NCBI GenBank assembly: GCA_031292035.1
Contig: JARLHX010000009.1
Location: 123,913-187,912, forward strand
DNA length: 64,000 nt
DNA from: Negativicutes bacterium
GTDB taxonomy: Bacteria; Bacillota_C; Negativicutes; Sporomusales_B; JARLHX01
Reading direction: 5' to 3'
The notes under the pieces were generated by a model. That model searched no databases. It was not told the DNA's origin and saw nothing but the letters and a program-made list of their open reading frames with translations. The position numbers and the translations under genes were made by a program. Every line of letters begins with the position of its first letter. Position 1 is the first letter of the stretch. Shown here piece after piece: positions 49,949 to 58,654 of the stretch.

Positions 49949-51343
49949 TCATTTCGCCAGCGGCAGGGTGACGGTGAAGGTCGCGCCTTCACCTGGTACG
50001 CTGTGGACGGCAATTTCGCCCTGCATAGCCGTCACCAGACGCTTGGTGATGGCCAGCCCGAGGCCAGTGCCGCCACCGCTGCGAGAGCGGGATTTGTCGA
50101 CACGGTAAAAGCGCTCCCAGAGAAAGGGCTGGTCAGCTGCCGGTATGCCTGGCCCGTGGTCGGTGATGGCAATGGCGATATGGCTGGAAACCGCGGTCAC
50201 GGCTATTTCGATTGCCGAGCCGTCAGGGGAATAGCGGACGGCATTCCCCAGCAGATTGGCGATGATCTGGGACAGCCGCCAAGCGTCGGCCAGGACAGGC
50301 GGAGTACCGGCAGGAATATCAAGCTGGAGGTCGAGGTTCTTGTTGTCAAGCAGATGATGATATTTTGCCAGCTCAGCTGGCAAATAAGCACTAAGATCCA
50401 ATTTTTCCGGGGTGATCAACAGCTCGCCTGCTTCTAGCTGGGCCAGATCAAGCAGATCCCGGATCAGCCGGTCGATGTGCTGGCTTTCTTCAACAATGGT
50501 TGTCAGGTAGCGCTGACGTTTCTCGGCTCCATCCACCACGCCGTCGTGCAGGGCCTCGGCTAAGGCCTGGATGGAGGCCACAGGGGTTTTGAGCTCATGA
50601 GACACATTGGCGAGAAACTCTCGTCGGTTTTGCTCGGTGTGGGCCAGCGATTCCGCCATGCTGTTAAAGACCTTCCCTAGTCGCCCGATTTCATCGGTGC
50701 CGGCGGTTGTGACCCGGCTGTCATAGTCGCCGCCGGCGAAGCGAGCCGCAGCCCGGCTGATATTGGCGATGGGACGGGTGAGGCTGCGGGCGATGAAGAA
50801 GCCAAGGGCAGTTGCAGCCAGCATGCCGAGGAGCAGGGCGATGATCAGTAGCCGGTCCAGAGCCTGGATGGTCTGGTTAATCCCGGTGATCGGGGTATAA
50901 AGAAAAAGGGCTGTAGGAACTTTGGCCGCCGGTATGGGGATGGCCACAGTAATCGACGGATCGGGCTGGTTGCGGGAGTTGCGGACCCAAGACTGGGAGT
51001 TGCCGGCGAAAACGCCGTCGAACTGCTCCGAGCGTTCGGAAAAGATGCGAACCCAGCGGGGCGGGGGATTACCGATCAAGATTTTTCCCTCTTGGGTCGC
51101 CAGCCAGGAGTTGACGCCGACCAACTCGCCGATCAGTTCCAGTCGGGTTGGGTTCTGGCCGCTGGCAACGGTCGGCGAAATGATGGCAACGACGACATTC
51201 CCCTTCGCCAGCAGTTCCCGCCGCTTGTTTTCCACGACATGCTCGCGGATAAGGTAGGACATCAGCACCCCGAAGGTGATGGTGGTAAGCAGAATCACGA
51301 CAATATGAGACAAGAGCAGCCGGCCGAAAATGGAGCGAATCAT
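49949..51343 (-). CDS. Two-component sensor histidine kinase
   Basis: A 464-residue membrane kinase: TM1, extracytoplasmic domain of about 130 residues, TM2, HAMP (RSLTRPIANISRAAARFAGGDYDSRVTTAGTDEIGRLG), HisKA with FLANVSHELKTPVASIQ (phospho-His) and HATPase with NLLGNAVRYSP, DHGPGIP and GTGLGLAITKRL. The ligand is unknown. Its start overlaps the regulator gene by 4 bp. Downstream lies the secreted repeat protein, which suggests an envelope-stress or metal circuit. Confidence 0.93.
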   Translation of the reverse strand: MIRSIFGRLLLSHIVVILLTTITFGVLMSYLIREHVVENKRRELLAKGNVVVAIISPTVASGQNPTRLELIGELVGVNSWLATQEGKILIGNPPPRWVRIFSERSEQFDGVFAGNSQSWVRNSRNQPDPSITVAIPIPAAKVPTALFLYTPITGINQTIQALDRLLIIALLLGMLAATALGFFIARSLTRPIANISRAAARFAGGDYDSRVTTAGTDEIGRLGKVFNSMAESLAHTEQNRREFLANVSHELKTPVASIQALAEALHDGVVDGAEKRQRYLTTIVEESQHIDRLIRDLLDLAQLEAGELLITPEKLDLSAYLPAELAKYHHLLDNKNLDLQLDIPAGTPPVLADAWRLSQIIANLLGNAVRYSPDGSAIEIAVTAVSSHIAIAITDHGPGIPAADQPFLWERFYRVDKSRSRSGGGTGLGLAITKRLVTAMQGEIAVHSVPGEGATFTVTLPLAK

Positions 51344-52017
51344 CTGCCGATCACCTCGAATTTATAGCCAATGCCCCACACGGTGTGGATATAAGGATTA
51401 TCCTGGACGGCGATCTTTTGCCGAAGGCGTTTTACCGTAGCGTCCACAGTGCGGTCGTCGCCTTCAAAGCCATAACCCCAGACGTTGGTCAGGAGCTGCT
51501 CCCGCGAGAAGACCACCTTTTGGTGCCGGGCTAAAAACATCAAGAGTTCGAACTCCTTCGGCGACAGGGCAACCACCGTCCCGTCGAGCTCCACCCGCTG
51601 GGCTGAGGGATTGATGGTAAGACCGGAGAATGACAGGACTTCGGTCGTTTCGCAGGTGAGTCCACTGCGCCGTAGTACGGCCCGGACCCTGGCTACCAGT
51701 TCCCTGGGACTGAACGGTTTCGTGATATAATCGTCGGCTCCCAGAGAAAATCCGGTCATTTTATCGCTTTCGGTGCTTTTGGCGGTCAGGAAGATCACAG
51801 GCACTTTGCGGGGCAGCGCCCGGCAAATTTCCCAGCCAGTGTGCTTGGGCAGCATCACGTCGAGAATCAATAAATCAGGCTGGTGTTCTGTCTCAAGGTC
51901 CATCGCCTGTTCGCCGTCGGCGGCTGTGTAGACGGTAAATCCCTCACGCTCAAGATATAATTGGACTACTTCCAGGATACTGGCTTCATCATCAGCCACC
52001 AAGATTTTTACTGACAT
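51340..52017 (-). CDS. OmpR-family response regulator
   Basis: A 225-residue regulator with receiver (Asp9/Asp10, phospho-acceptor Asp53 in LLILDVMLPKHTG, Lys in TKPFS) and a C-terminal winged helix (RVELDGTVVALSPKEFELLMFLARHQKVVFSREQLLTNVWGYGFEGDDRTVDATVKRLRQKI). It pairs with the overlapping kinase gene. An inverted repeat at 52039-52054 lies in its promoter region. Confidence 0.94.
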   Translation of the reverse strand: MSVKILVADDEASILEVVQLYLEREGFTVYTAADGEQAMDLETEHQPDLLILDVMLPKHTGWEICRALPRKVPVIFLTAKSTESDKMTGFSLGADDYITKPFSPRELVARVRAVLRRSGLTCETTEVLSFSGLTINPSAQRVELDGTVVALSPKEFELLMFLARHQKVVFSREQLLTNVWGYGFEGDDRTVDATVKRLRQKIAVQDNPYIHTVWGIGYKFEVIGR

Positions 52018-52031
52018 TTAAATCCTCCGTC

Positions 52032-52060
52032 TTGCTGTGCATGTCAATACATGCTATTAT
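52032..52060 (+). promoter_or_regulatory. Promoter toward panC with a palindrome filling the spacer
   Basis: TTGCTG (52032-52037) and TATTAT (52055-52060) are 17 bp apart, and the spacer is occupied by the inverted repeat GCATGT-CAAT-ACATGC (52039-52054). The region also drives the minus-strand regulator gene, so a bound protein could affect both directions. Confidence 0.5.
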
Positions 52061-52066
52061 ATTGCT

Positions 52067-52230
52067 GAGAAATCTTACGGACAGGCGGTATCGACATGAA
52101 CCGCACTGGCCGTAAAGCGGCGTCATTCCATAAATATGTTCGGGGATAGACCGCTTGGATCCTTGAGACCAAGACGGTGAGGACCGGTATTTTATTGGCC
52201 TTCCTGTCTTGCAGGAAGGTTTTTATTTTT
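52067..52230 (+). promoter_or_regulatory. Structured leader with terminator before panC
   Basis: The transcript before panC would be about 180 nt. It has a hairpin with arms GCGGT/ACCGC near 52088-52107, a second hairpin ACCGCTTGG / CCAAG-A-CGGT (about 52151-52179) with one bulged A, and an intrinsic terminator (CCTTCCTG/CAGGAAGG, then T-rich, ending at 52230) just 18 bp before the gene. Bulged-A hairpins in pantothenate-operon leaders recall the pan RNA motif; that match is only suggested. Confidence 0.45.
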
Positions 52231-52248
52231 AGATTAGGGGGGATAGCC

Positions 52249-53103
52249 ATGGAAACCATCAGCCGGGTGGCTGACCTGCGGGCTAGATTGCAGCAGGCCA
52301 GACTGCAGGGAAAAACGGTCGGACTGGTACCGACTATGGGGTATCTGCATGAAGGGCATTTAACGCTGATGCGGCAGGCCCGGGCGGGTCATGACATTGT
52401 GGTAGCCAGCATCTTCGTCAATCCCTTGCAGTTTGGCCCCAGCGAGGATTACGCTGTTTATCCGCGGAATCTGGAACGAGACAGCGCAGCGGCAGCCACA
52501 GCCGGAGTGGACATTTTATTTGTGCCGCAGGTGGATGATATGTATCCCGGTGGCTATGAGCAGATGCGAACCTTTGTGGAGGTTCAGGGGCTAAGCGCGC
52601 TTCTTTGTGGGGCCAGTCGCCCCGGTCATTTTCGCGGCGTGGCAACGGTTGTCAACAAGCTCTTCAATATTGTGCAGCCGGACGCCGCTTATTTTGGTCA
52701 GAAGGATGCGCAACAAGTGATCATCATCAAACAGATGGTCAGTGATCTCAATATGAATGTGCGTATTGTCGCCGTTCCGATTGTCCGGGAGACAGACGGT
52801 CTGGCAATGTCTTCGCGAAATGGCTATCTAAATCCTGCTGAACGCCAGGGGGCTTTGGTGCTAAATAAGTCGCTGATGCTTGCGAAAGAAAAAGTACAGG
52901 CCGGGGAGCATGACGTGGTTCAGCTTGTCCGGGCCATAGAAGACCTGATCACCAACGAACCTTTGGCCAGTATTGATTATGTTTCGATTCGTCATCCGGA
53001 AACACTGGACGAGCTGTCTGTTATCGCTGGGCCGGCGCTTATCGCTCTGGCGGTGCGTATTGGCAAAACCCGGCTGATCGACAACATGGTTTTGGGGGGA
53101 TAA
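52249..53103 (+). CDS. panC: Pantothenate synthetase
   Basis: Joins pantoate and beta-alanine with ATP, the last step to pantothenate. In 284 residues the nucleotidyl-transferase motifs are present: VPTMGYLHEGHLTLM (HxGH), FVNPLQFGPSEDYAVYPR, FGQKDAQQ and the KMSKS-like GLAMSSRNGYL. ATG 52249 follows AGGGGGG. panD follows after 3 bp, but panB is not in the window. Confidence 0.97.
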   Translation: METISRVADLRARLQQARLQGKTVGLVPTMGYLHEGHLTLMRQARAGHDIVVASIFVNPLQFGPSEDYAVYPRNLERDSAAAATAGVDILFVPQVDDMYPGGYEQMRTFVEVQGLSALLCGASRPGHFRGVATVVNKLFNIVQPDAAYFGQKDAQQVIIIKQMVSDLNMNVRIVAVPIVRETDGLAMSSRNGYLNPAERQGALVLNKSLMLAKEKVQAGEHDVVQLVRAIEDLITNEPLASIDYVSIRHPETLDELSVIAGPALIALAVRIGKTRLIDNMVLGG

Positions 53104-53106
53104 CAC

Positions 53107-53490
53107 ATGTTTCGTACCCTGTTTAAGTCCAAGCTTCATCGGGCGACTGTAACTGAAGCCTGTCTGAACTACATCGGCAGCATCACCATTGACGAAGACT
53201 TAATGGACGCCGCCAATATTTGCATCAACGAGAAGGTCCAGGTGGTCAACAACAACAACGGCGCCAGACTAGAAACCTATGCCATTCCCGGTGAACGGGG
53301 CACAGGCATTATCTGTCTCAATGGAGCGGCGGCGCGGCTTGTGCAGCCTGGCGATAAGGTGATTATCATCACCTATGCGCTGATCGATGACCGCGAGGTC
53401 AAGGACTTTCAGCCGACCGTCGTGTTTTTGAATGACGACAATAAGATCGCTGAAATTAAGGCCGCTGAGCAGCACGGCGAAATCCGCTGA
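53107..53490 (+). CDS. panD: Aspartate 1-decarboxylase
   Basis: Makes beta-alanine from aspartate with a self-generated pyruvoyl group. The cleavage site Gly24-Ser25 is seen in NYIGSITID, and Lys9 ([12 protein letters not shown]), Tyr58-region and [10 protein letters not shown] are as in the family. It is 127 residues long, a usual length. It directly follows panC and is co-transcribed. Confidence 0.96.
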   Translation: MFRTLFKSKLHRATVTEACLNYIGSITIDEDLMDAANICINEKVQVVNNNNGARLETYAIPGERGTGIICLNGAAARLVQPGDKVIIITYALIDDREVKDFQPTVVFLNDDNKIAEIKAAEQHGEIR

Positions 53491-53593
53491 TTGACAGATC
53501 ATCCTCTTTCTATTTATGATAAAGGAAGTTTCTGCAATTCACGTCCGCTCATAATAGCACGGTTGAGGAAAGTGTTCGACAGGAGGGAACCAG

Positions 53594-54577
53594 ATGCGCG
53601 TCAGGATTTTGCAAATTCTGCGAGAGAATGCCGGCGACTACATATCCGGGGAAGAAGTTTCCCGGCGATTGGCAGTGTCCCGGACCGCCATCTGGAAACA
53701 TATCCAGGCACTGAAACAGGACGGTTATGACATCGAGGCCCATTCGCGGTCCGGCTACCGCTTGTGCGGGACTCCTGACCTATTGTTGCCGGAAGAAATT
53801 TGTCTGCGTCTGGACACTGAGGTTTTCGGCAGGCAAATCCATTACCTTTCTGCGGTGACCTCGACCAATACCGAGGCCAAACGCCTGGCGACCGACGGTT
53901 GCCCCGAAGGACTTATCGTTGTGGCTGAGGAACAGACCGGTGGCCGAGGCCGACTGGCGCGGGGCTGGTATTCACCTCGCGGCAAGGGCATCTGGCTTTC
54001 GCTGGTGCTCAGGCCGCCCTTCAGCCCGCAAGAGGCGCCAAAATGTACCTTGCTGGCGGCGGTGGCGGTGAATAAGGCGATTCGCAGAGTGACCAACGTA
54101 GCCAGTGGCATAAAATGGCCCAATGATATTCTTTATGAAGACAAAAAACTGGTGGGCATCCTCACCGAAATGACGGCTGAGATGGACGCCATCAACTATG
54201 TGGTGATCGGGATGGGGATCAACGTCAATATTGCCGCCGAGGAGTTTCCGGCAGAGCTTGCAGCCAGCGCTACTTCGCTGCTGGTAGCCGGCGGGCGGCG
54301 CTTTTCCCGACTGGAGCTAACCGCCGCCGTGCTGGAAGAGTTTGAAGCAGCCTATCATGCTGTCATAAGAGATGGCTTTGAGCCCCTTCTTGCCGAATGG
54401 CGCGCCGAGTCGGTTACTTTAGGGCGAACGGTAGATGTGCTCGGGGTGGGCCGGCAGTTTTCCGGTGTAGCGGTGGATATCGCCGCCGATGGTGCCTTGC
54501 TTATCGAGACTGAAAGCGGGCTGGAACGTGTAGTGGCTGGCGACGTATCCATCAGGGCCCGGGTGAGAGGGGAATAG
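53594..54577 (+). CDS. birA: Biotin-protein ligase / biotin repressor BirA
   Basis: A 327-residue bifunctional protein: N-terminal winged helix (ISGEEVSRRLAVSRTAIWKHIQALKQDGYDIEAHSRSGYRL), the ligase domain with TGGRGRLARGWYSPRGKGIW and KWPNDILYEDKKLVGIL, and the small C-terminal domain. It makes biotinyl-AMP, transfers biotin to carboxylases and probably represses biotin genes. CAGGAGGG precedes the ATG. It lies 4 bp before bioY, the biotin importer. Confidence 0.95.
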   Translation: MRVRILQILRENAGDYISGEEVSRRLAVSRTAIWKHIQALKQDGYDIEAHSRSGYRLCGTPDLLLPEEICLRLDTEVFGRQIHYLSAVTSTNTEAKRLATDGCPEGLIVVAEEQTGGRGRLARGWYSPRGKGIWLSLVLRPPFSPQEAPKCTLLAAVAVNKAIRRVTNVASGIKWPNDILYEDKKLVGILTEMTAEMDAINYVVIGMGINVNIAAEEFPAELAASATSLLVAGGRRFSRLELTAAVLEEFEAAYHAVIRDGFEPLLAEWRAESVTLGRTVDVLGVGRQFSGVAVDIAADGALLIETESGLERVVAGDVSIRARVRGE

Positions 54578-54581
54578 CCCC

Positions 54582-55139
54582 ATGACAGTACGCTGCATGG
54601 TTCTGGCCGGATTATTTGCCGCTTTGATCGCCATCAGCTCCCAGTTCGCCATCCCGCTCGGGCCTGTGCCGCATACCCTGCAGGTATTCTTCGTTATGCT
54701 GGCCGGACTGGTGCTGGGTGGTCGCTGGGGAGCCACCAGTGTCGCCGTATGGGTGCTTCTCGGCCTGTTCGGACTGCCGGTCTTTGCCCAGGGCAATTTC
54801 GGACCTTCCGTTCTGGTTGGACCCACAGGGGGCTTTCTGGCAGGTTTTATGCTGTGCGCCTTTTGCGTGGGCTGGCTGACCGAGCGGGTCGGAGTTTCGC
54901 TCGCGAAAACCTCCGGCATTATGCTGGTAGGCTTGCTGATTGTCTATGTGGTGGGCCTTGCCGGCTTTATGGCCAGTTTTACCTATTTTCTGCACAAACC
55001 TTTGACCATCAAAGAGGCGCTGACGTTGGCGGTTGTGCCCTTTCTGCCGTTTGATGTCATAAAATCACTTATGGCTGCCTATATCGGTGTAAAGGTGCGC
55101 CGGGCACTGGGCCGAGCCGGGTTTATCCCCAGCCGGTAA
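54582..55139 (+). CDS. bioY: Biotin ECF transporter substrate-binding protein BioY
   Basis: A 185-residue membrane protein with six segments. [48 protein letters not shown] and [10 protein letters not shown] are the BioY signature. It captures biotin and uses ECF energising subunits encoded elsewhere. Co-transcribed with birA. Confidence 0.93.
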   Translation: MTVRCMVLAGLFAALIAISSQFAIPLGPVPHTLQVFFVMLAGLVLGGRWGATSVAVWVLLGLFGLPVFAQGNFGPSVLVGPTGGFLAGFMLCAFCVGWLTERVGVSLAKTSGIMLVGLLIVYVVGLAGFMASFTYFLHKPLTIKEALTLAVVPFLPFDVIKSLMAAYIGVKVRRALGRAGFIPSR

Positions 55140-55167
55140 TTTTTCACGCAGGAGTGAGACAAAGACG

Positions 55168-55944
55168 ATGTTACTGGTATTTGACGTAGGCAACACCAAT
55201 ATCGTGCTCGGGGTATACGACGGAGCCAATCTGCTGTATCACTGGCGGATATCCACCGACCGGCAAAAAACTGCTGATGAATACGGTGTGTTGATGAACA
55301 GCCTGTTCACCCACCGGGGCTTTAGTCTGGAGGATATTAAAGCGGCGATCATTTCATCGGTCGTGCCGCCCCTCATGGCGCCGCTGACCCGGATGTGCCA
55401 GCGCTATTTTAAGGTTGAGCCGCTGGTAGTAGGGCCGGGGATCAAAACCGGCATCTGCATAAAATATGAAAATCCGCGGGAGGTGGGGGCTGACCGGGTT
55501 GTCAACGCCATCGCCGCCTATGAAAAACACGGCGGACCGGTTATTGTCGTCGACTTCGGGACAGCCACCACTTTTTGCGCTATCGACGCCAACGGCGACT
55601 ATCTGGGCGGGGCGATTGCCCCAGGCATCGGGATCTCGACCGAGGCTCTTTTTCAACGGGCGGCCAAACTGCCCAGGATTGAGCTGGTGAAGCCAAGGTC
55701 GGTGATTTGCCGGAATACGGTGGCCAGCATGCAGTCTGGCATCATCTTTGGGTTTGTCGGACAGGTGGACGAGGTGGTCCGGCGGATGCGCGAAGAGCTG
55801 GGTGTCGAAGCCGGGGTGGTCGCTACCGGGGGTCTGGCCAATCTGATTGCCCGCGAATCCAAGACCATTCAATTTGTCGAACCCTTCCTTACCCTGGAAG
55901 GCCTGCGGATTATTTATGACCGCAATATTGCGACCAAAGCTTGA
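55168..55944 (+). CDS. coaX: Type III pantothenate kinase
   Basis: Phosphorylates pantothenate, the first step of CoA synthesis. The ASKHA-fold motifs are [15 protein letters not shown] (phosphate 1), [35 protein letters not shown] and [16 protein letters not shown]; it has 258 residues. CAGGAGTGAG precedes the ATG. With panC and panD nearby, the pathway from beta-alanine to phosphopantothenate is partly clustered; Bacillus has coaX after ftsH. Confidence 0.96.
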   Translation: MLLVFDVGNTNIVLGVYDGANLLYHWRISTDRQKTADEYGVLMNSLFTHRGFSLEDIKAAIISSVVPPLMAPLTRMCQRYFKVEPLVVGPGIKTGICIKYENPREVGADRVVNAIAAYEKHGGPVIVVDFGTATTFCAIDANGDYLGGAIAPGIGISTEALFQRAAKLPRIELVKPRSVICRNTVASMQSGIIFGFVGQVDEVVRRMREELGVEAGVVATGGLANLIARESKTIQFVEPFLTLEGLRIIYDRNIATKA

Positions 55945-56083
55945 TCTCACTCACCTTTAACGGGCTGCCGTGTACTGCTTTGGCAGGAGTCGGGTTAGTT
56001 TTGGTGAAACTGCCGATAATAAATGGGGTATTCATTTTACAATATCTACAGGTGCAAGACACTTGGCTCGAGGAGGTGGCAGC

Positions 56084-57040
56084 ATGCATATCGGCACAGT
56101 AGCGCTCGTCGAGCCGGTCATTATCCTGGCGCCGATGGCCGGTGTCACCGACCTGCCCTTTCGGCTGCTGGCTAAAGAAATGGGCTGCAGCTTAGTTTAT
56201 TCCGAGATGGTCAGCGACAAGGGTCTGCTCTACCAAAATTGCCACACCGAGGCTATGCTCAAGATGACCGACCAGGAACGACCGGTGGCATTGCAGATCT
56301 TTGGCTCTGAACCGGAGAACATGGCCGCGGCGGCGAAAATTGTCGCCCGCGCTGGTGCCGACATCATCGATATCAATATGGGCTGCCCCACCCCAAAAAT
56401 TGTGAAAAACGGAGAAGGATCGGCACTGATGCGCCAACCGGAGCTGGCCTACGAGATTATGGCCAGTGTTGTGGCTGCGGTGGATGTCCCGGTTACCGTA
56501 AAAATCCGCAGCGGTTGGGATGAAGCGTCGATCAATGCCGTAGAAATGGCCAAACTGGCTGAACGGGCCGGGATTGCGGCCATCGCCGTGCATGGCCGGA
56601 CCAGAGCGCAGTTTTACACCGGCAAGGCGGACTGGCAGATAATCCGCCAGGTCAAAGAGAGTGTGGCCATTCCGGTAGTGGGTAACGGAGATGTGCGCAC
56701 ACCGGAAGATGCCAGGCGGCTGTTGACGGAGACGGGGTGTGATGCCATAATGGTAGGACGGGGTGCTCAAGGCAATCCTTGGATATTCCGCCAGATCCGG
56801 CATTTCCTGCTTACCGGTGAACGGTTGCCTTCGCCGGATGTCGCCGAACGGACCGAGGTGCTGCTACGCCATTTGGACATGCTTGTCGATGTCAAAGGCG
56901 AATATACCGCTGTCCGGGAAATGCGCCGTCATGCCTCGTGGTATACCAAGGGGCTCAGGCATGCCGCTGAAATCCGGCTGCGCTTTAATCAGGCCGAATG
57001 CCAGGCGGATTTTGCCGGCATCATGGACTTTTTGCGGTAA
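56084..57040 (+). CDS. dusB: tRNA-dihydrouridine synthase DusB
   Basis: FMN enzyme that reduces uridines of the tRNA D-loop. In 318 residues: ILAPMAGVTDLPFRLLAKEMG, INMGCPTPKIVKNGEGSALM with the catalytic Cys, VKIRSGWDEASINA, AVHGRTRAQFYTGKADW and VVGNGDVRTPEDA. ATG 56084 follows GAGGAGGTGG; the frame from 55970 is not supported. The order dusB-greA-lysS-rRNA is preserved, with extra genes inserted. Confidence 0.96.
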   Translation: MHIGTVALVEPVIILAPMAGVTDLPFRLLAKEMGCSLVYSEMVSDKGLLYQNCHTEAMLKMTDQERPVALQIFGSEPENMAAAAKIVARAGADIIDINMGCPTPKIVKNGEGSALMRQPELAYEIMASVVAAVDVPVTVKIRSGWDEASINAVEMAKLAERAGIAAIAVHGRTRAQFYTGKADWQIIRQVKESVAIPVVGNGDVRTPEDARRLLTETGCDAIMVGRGAQGNPWIFRQIRHFLLTGERLPSPDVAERTEVLLRHLDMLVDVKGEYTAVREMRRHASWYTKGLRHAAEIRLRFNQAECQADFAGIMDFLR

Positions 57041-57060
57041 CGATTTTTTGGGGTGAGAGC

Positions 57061-58020
57061 ATGACACTGATTCTTCCTGTGGCTAATGGAGTGTTGCCAA
57101 ATCCACACGGCGGTACAATTACCGGTGTGTTTATTTTTGAGCAGGGAGGCGAGGCTCTCGTCCGCGCCGGCAGCGACCAGGACATTCTCATCTGCCCATG
57201 GATACCGGAAAGTGAAAATTTGTATCCGGTAGGTGTCCTCGCCCGGCTGGCCAAAGTATGGACGCAGACCATGCCCGACCCGTCAGGACAGGATTGTCCT
57301 GTGCTCATGGCGGTGCTCGAAGGGCGGGGGCATGCCCGCTGGCATCACCTGCAGGCCAAAGGGCCATACATAGTAGCCGACGGGGTCGAACGGCTCAATT
57401 TCAAAGCCACCCGGCAGGAATATCCGGCCATTTCCGGGGCGGGCTGGCAACCAGCCGGAGGCTTTACCGAGTTTCGGGACGCGTCAGACATTCCTGTCAC
57501 CGTTTACGGCACCGATCTCGAAACCGGCCAGGAAGTGAGCATTCGGGGCAACCTGGGGGGGCTCGTGACCCAACAACAGGCCCATACCATCGAACACGGC
57601 ATTATCCGGGCGCTCGGTACTTATGGCCTGTGTACCCCGCGCACCCTGCTGGATTCTATTAGCCGGGAAACCGATGAGCTGAAAAAATCGGTGGAATATG
57701 GACTTCGTTTTGCCATGCCGGAGGTGATCGGCCGGACGTCGACCGGTGCATGCGGCAATCCAATGACCAACATGGCCCAGTTTTATCTGGCCCGGGACTT
57801 TGTCGACAATGTCACCGCCGGGAAGTCGCTGAACCGATCATTATTTGATGCCAAGCGCAGCGCTATGTCCCAACTCACCGACGAACTCGACTTGACAATG
57901 CATCAGGGGATTCGGGCCCTGCAGGGACTGAAAAAAGGTATGCAGCATGATGATACCCCCCTCAAAGTGGAGATTTGCAAGAAGGTTATTCGGCGCTTTC
58001 CCCTGGAACCTTGGGGGTAA
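57061..58020 (+). CDS. Conserved-looking protein of unknown function
   Basis: I do not recognise this 319-residue protein. It is soluble, with no signal or membrane segment. Features that stand out are an N-terminal beta-rich part (ANGVLPNPHGGTITGVFIFEQGGEALV), a cysteine in ILICPWIPESENLYPVG, a His-rich stretch (GRGHARWHHLQAKGPYI) and a C-terminal helical part (TIEHGIIRALGTYGLCTPRTLLDSISRETDELKKSVEYGLRF). GGGGTGAG precedes ATG 57061. It follows dusB after 20 bp, so it is probably in the dusB operon. Confidence 0.65.
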   Translation: MTLILPVANGVLPNPHGGTITGVFIFEQGGEALVRAGSDQDILICPWIPESENLYPVGVLARLAKVWTQTMPDPSGQDCPVLMAVLEGRGHARWHHLQAKGPYIVADGVERLNFKATRQEYPAISGAGWQPAGGFTEFRDASDIPVTVYGTDLETGQEVSIRGNLGGLVTQQQAHTIEHGIIRALGTYGLCTPRTLLDSISRETDELKKSVEYGLRFAMPEVIGRTSTGACGNPMTNMAQFYLARDFVDNVTAGKSLNRSLFDAKRSAMSQLTDELDLTMHQGIRALQGLKKGMQHDDTPLKVEICKKVIRRFPLEPWG

Positions 58021-58045
58021 CGTGGTAATTTATGGTAATTTGCGC

Positions 58046-58075
58046 TTGAATTTGCAAAAAAAAAAATGCTAAAAT
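58046..58075 (+). promoter_or_regulatory. Sigma-A promoter of the HTH-regulator operon
   Basis: TTGAAT (58046-58051) and TAAAAT (58070-58075) with an 18-bp spacer that contains a run of 11 A. Transcription would start inside the adjoining palindrome. Confidence 0.7.
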
Positions 58076-58105
58076 GTGTATGTACACAACATTGTGCACA
58101 TACAC
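58076..58105. promoter_or_regulatory. Large palindromic operator
   Basis: GTGTATGTACACAA (58076-58089) and TTGTGCACATACAC (58092-58105) are inverted copies with one mismatch and a 2-bp centre. The 30-bp palindrome directly abuts the -10 and covers the expected start of transcription, an ideal place for a repressor. The regulator encoded 18 bp downstream is the natural candidate. Confidence 0.75.
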
Positions 58106-58123
58106 TATAGGGGAGCGGTCGAA

Positions 58124-58642
58124 ATGCTGCTACGGATCGGCGATAAGATCATCAACCGCCAAAAAATCCATCATGCTGTAGACGACATACTGGAAATGCG
58201 GAGCAGAGGATTTTCGCAGCAGGAAACGGCCAACAAGATTGGTGTCGACCGCACAGTCGTGTCTAGGCTGGAAACGCTGGGGGAAGTTCGCAAAGGCGGA
58301 CAGGTCGCTATGATCGGTTTTCCCATCCAAAATTGCACCGAACTGGCCCAAATGGCCAGGCAGGAAGGCGTAGACTACTGCTTGCTATTGTCCGAAAAAG
58401 AACGCTGGGAATTCGTTGAAAGTAAGACCGGGGTTGAACTGTTTAATAAAATCATGGAAATCATCAGTGTTCTTCGCGCCTACGATATAGTCATCATCAT
58501 CGGTTCAAACATGCGGATCAAATTGATTGCGACTTTGCTCGATATCGAGGTGATTGGCGTGCAAATCGGGGAATCACCGATCGCGGAGGATAAACTCGTA
58601 AATGTCGAAGATATTCGCGCTATCATCCGTCAATTACACTAG
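58124..58642 (+). CDS. HTH transcription regulator of the downstream cassette
   Basis: A 172-residue protein whose N-terminal part (about 15-55, HHAVDDILEMRSRGFSQQETANKIGVDRTVVSRLETLGEVRKGG) is a helix-turn-helix. The rest is an alpha/beta domain (VAMIGFPIQNCTELAQMARQEGVDYCLLLSEKERW...DIVIIIGSNMRIKLIATLLDIEVIGVQIGES) that could sense a ligand; I do not recognise that domain. GGGGAG is 9 nt before ATG 58124. It is the first gene of a three-gene operon behind a palindromic operator. Confidence 0.75.
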   Translation: MLLRIGDKIINRQKIHHAVDDILEMRSRGFSQQETANKIGVDRTVVSRLETLGEVRKGGQVAMIGFPIQNCTELAQMARQEGVDYCLLLSEKERWEFVESKTGVELFNKIMEIISVLRAYDIVIIIGSNMRIKLIATLLDIEVIGVQIGESPIAEDKLVNVEDIRAIIRQLH

Positions 58643-58654
58643 CTGGAGGCCGCG

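Noticed and set aside
51340..52017. The OmpR-type regulator as the missing PhoP for phoR
   Set aside because: It overlaps its own kinase gene, lies 30 kb away, and the local direct repeat (TATGACAAA) differs from the Pho boxes.
52140..52230. T-box leader before panC
   Set aside because: No T-box core or specifier loop is visible, and panC is not an amino-acid or tRNA-synthetase gene.
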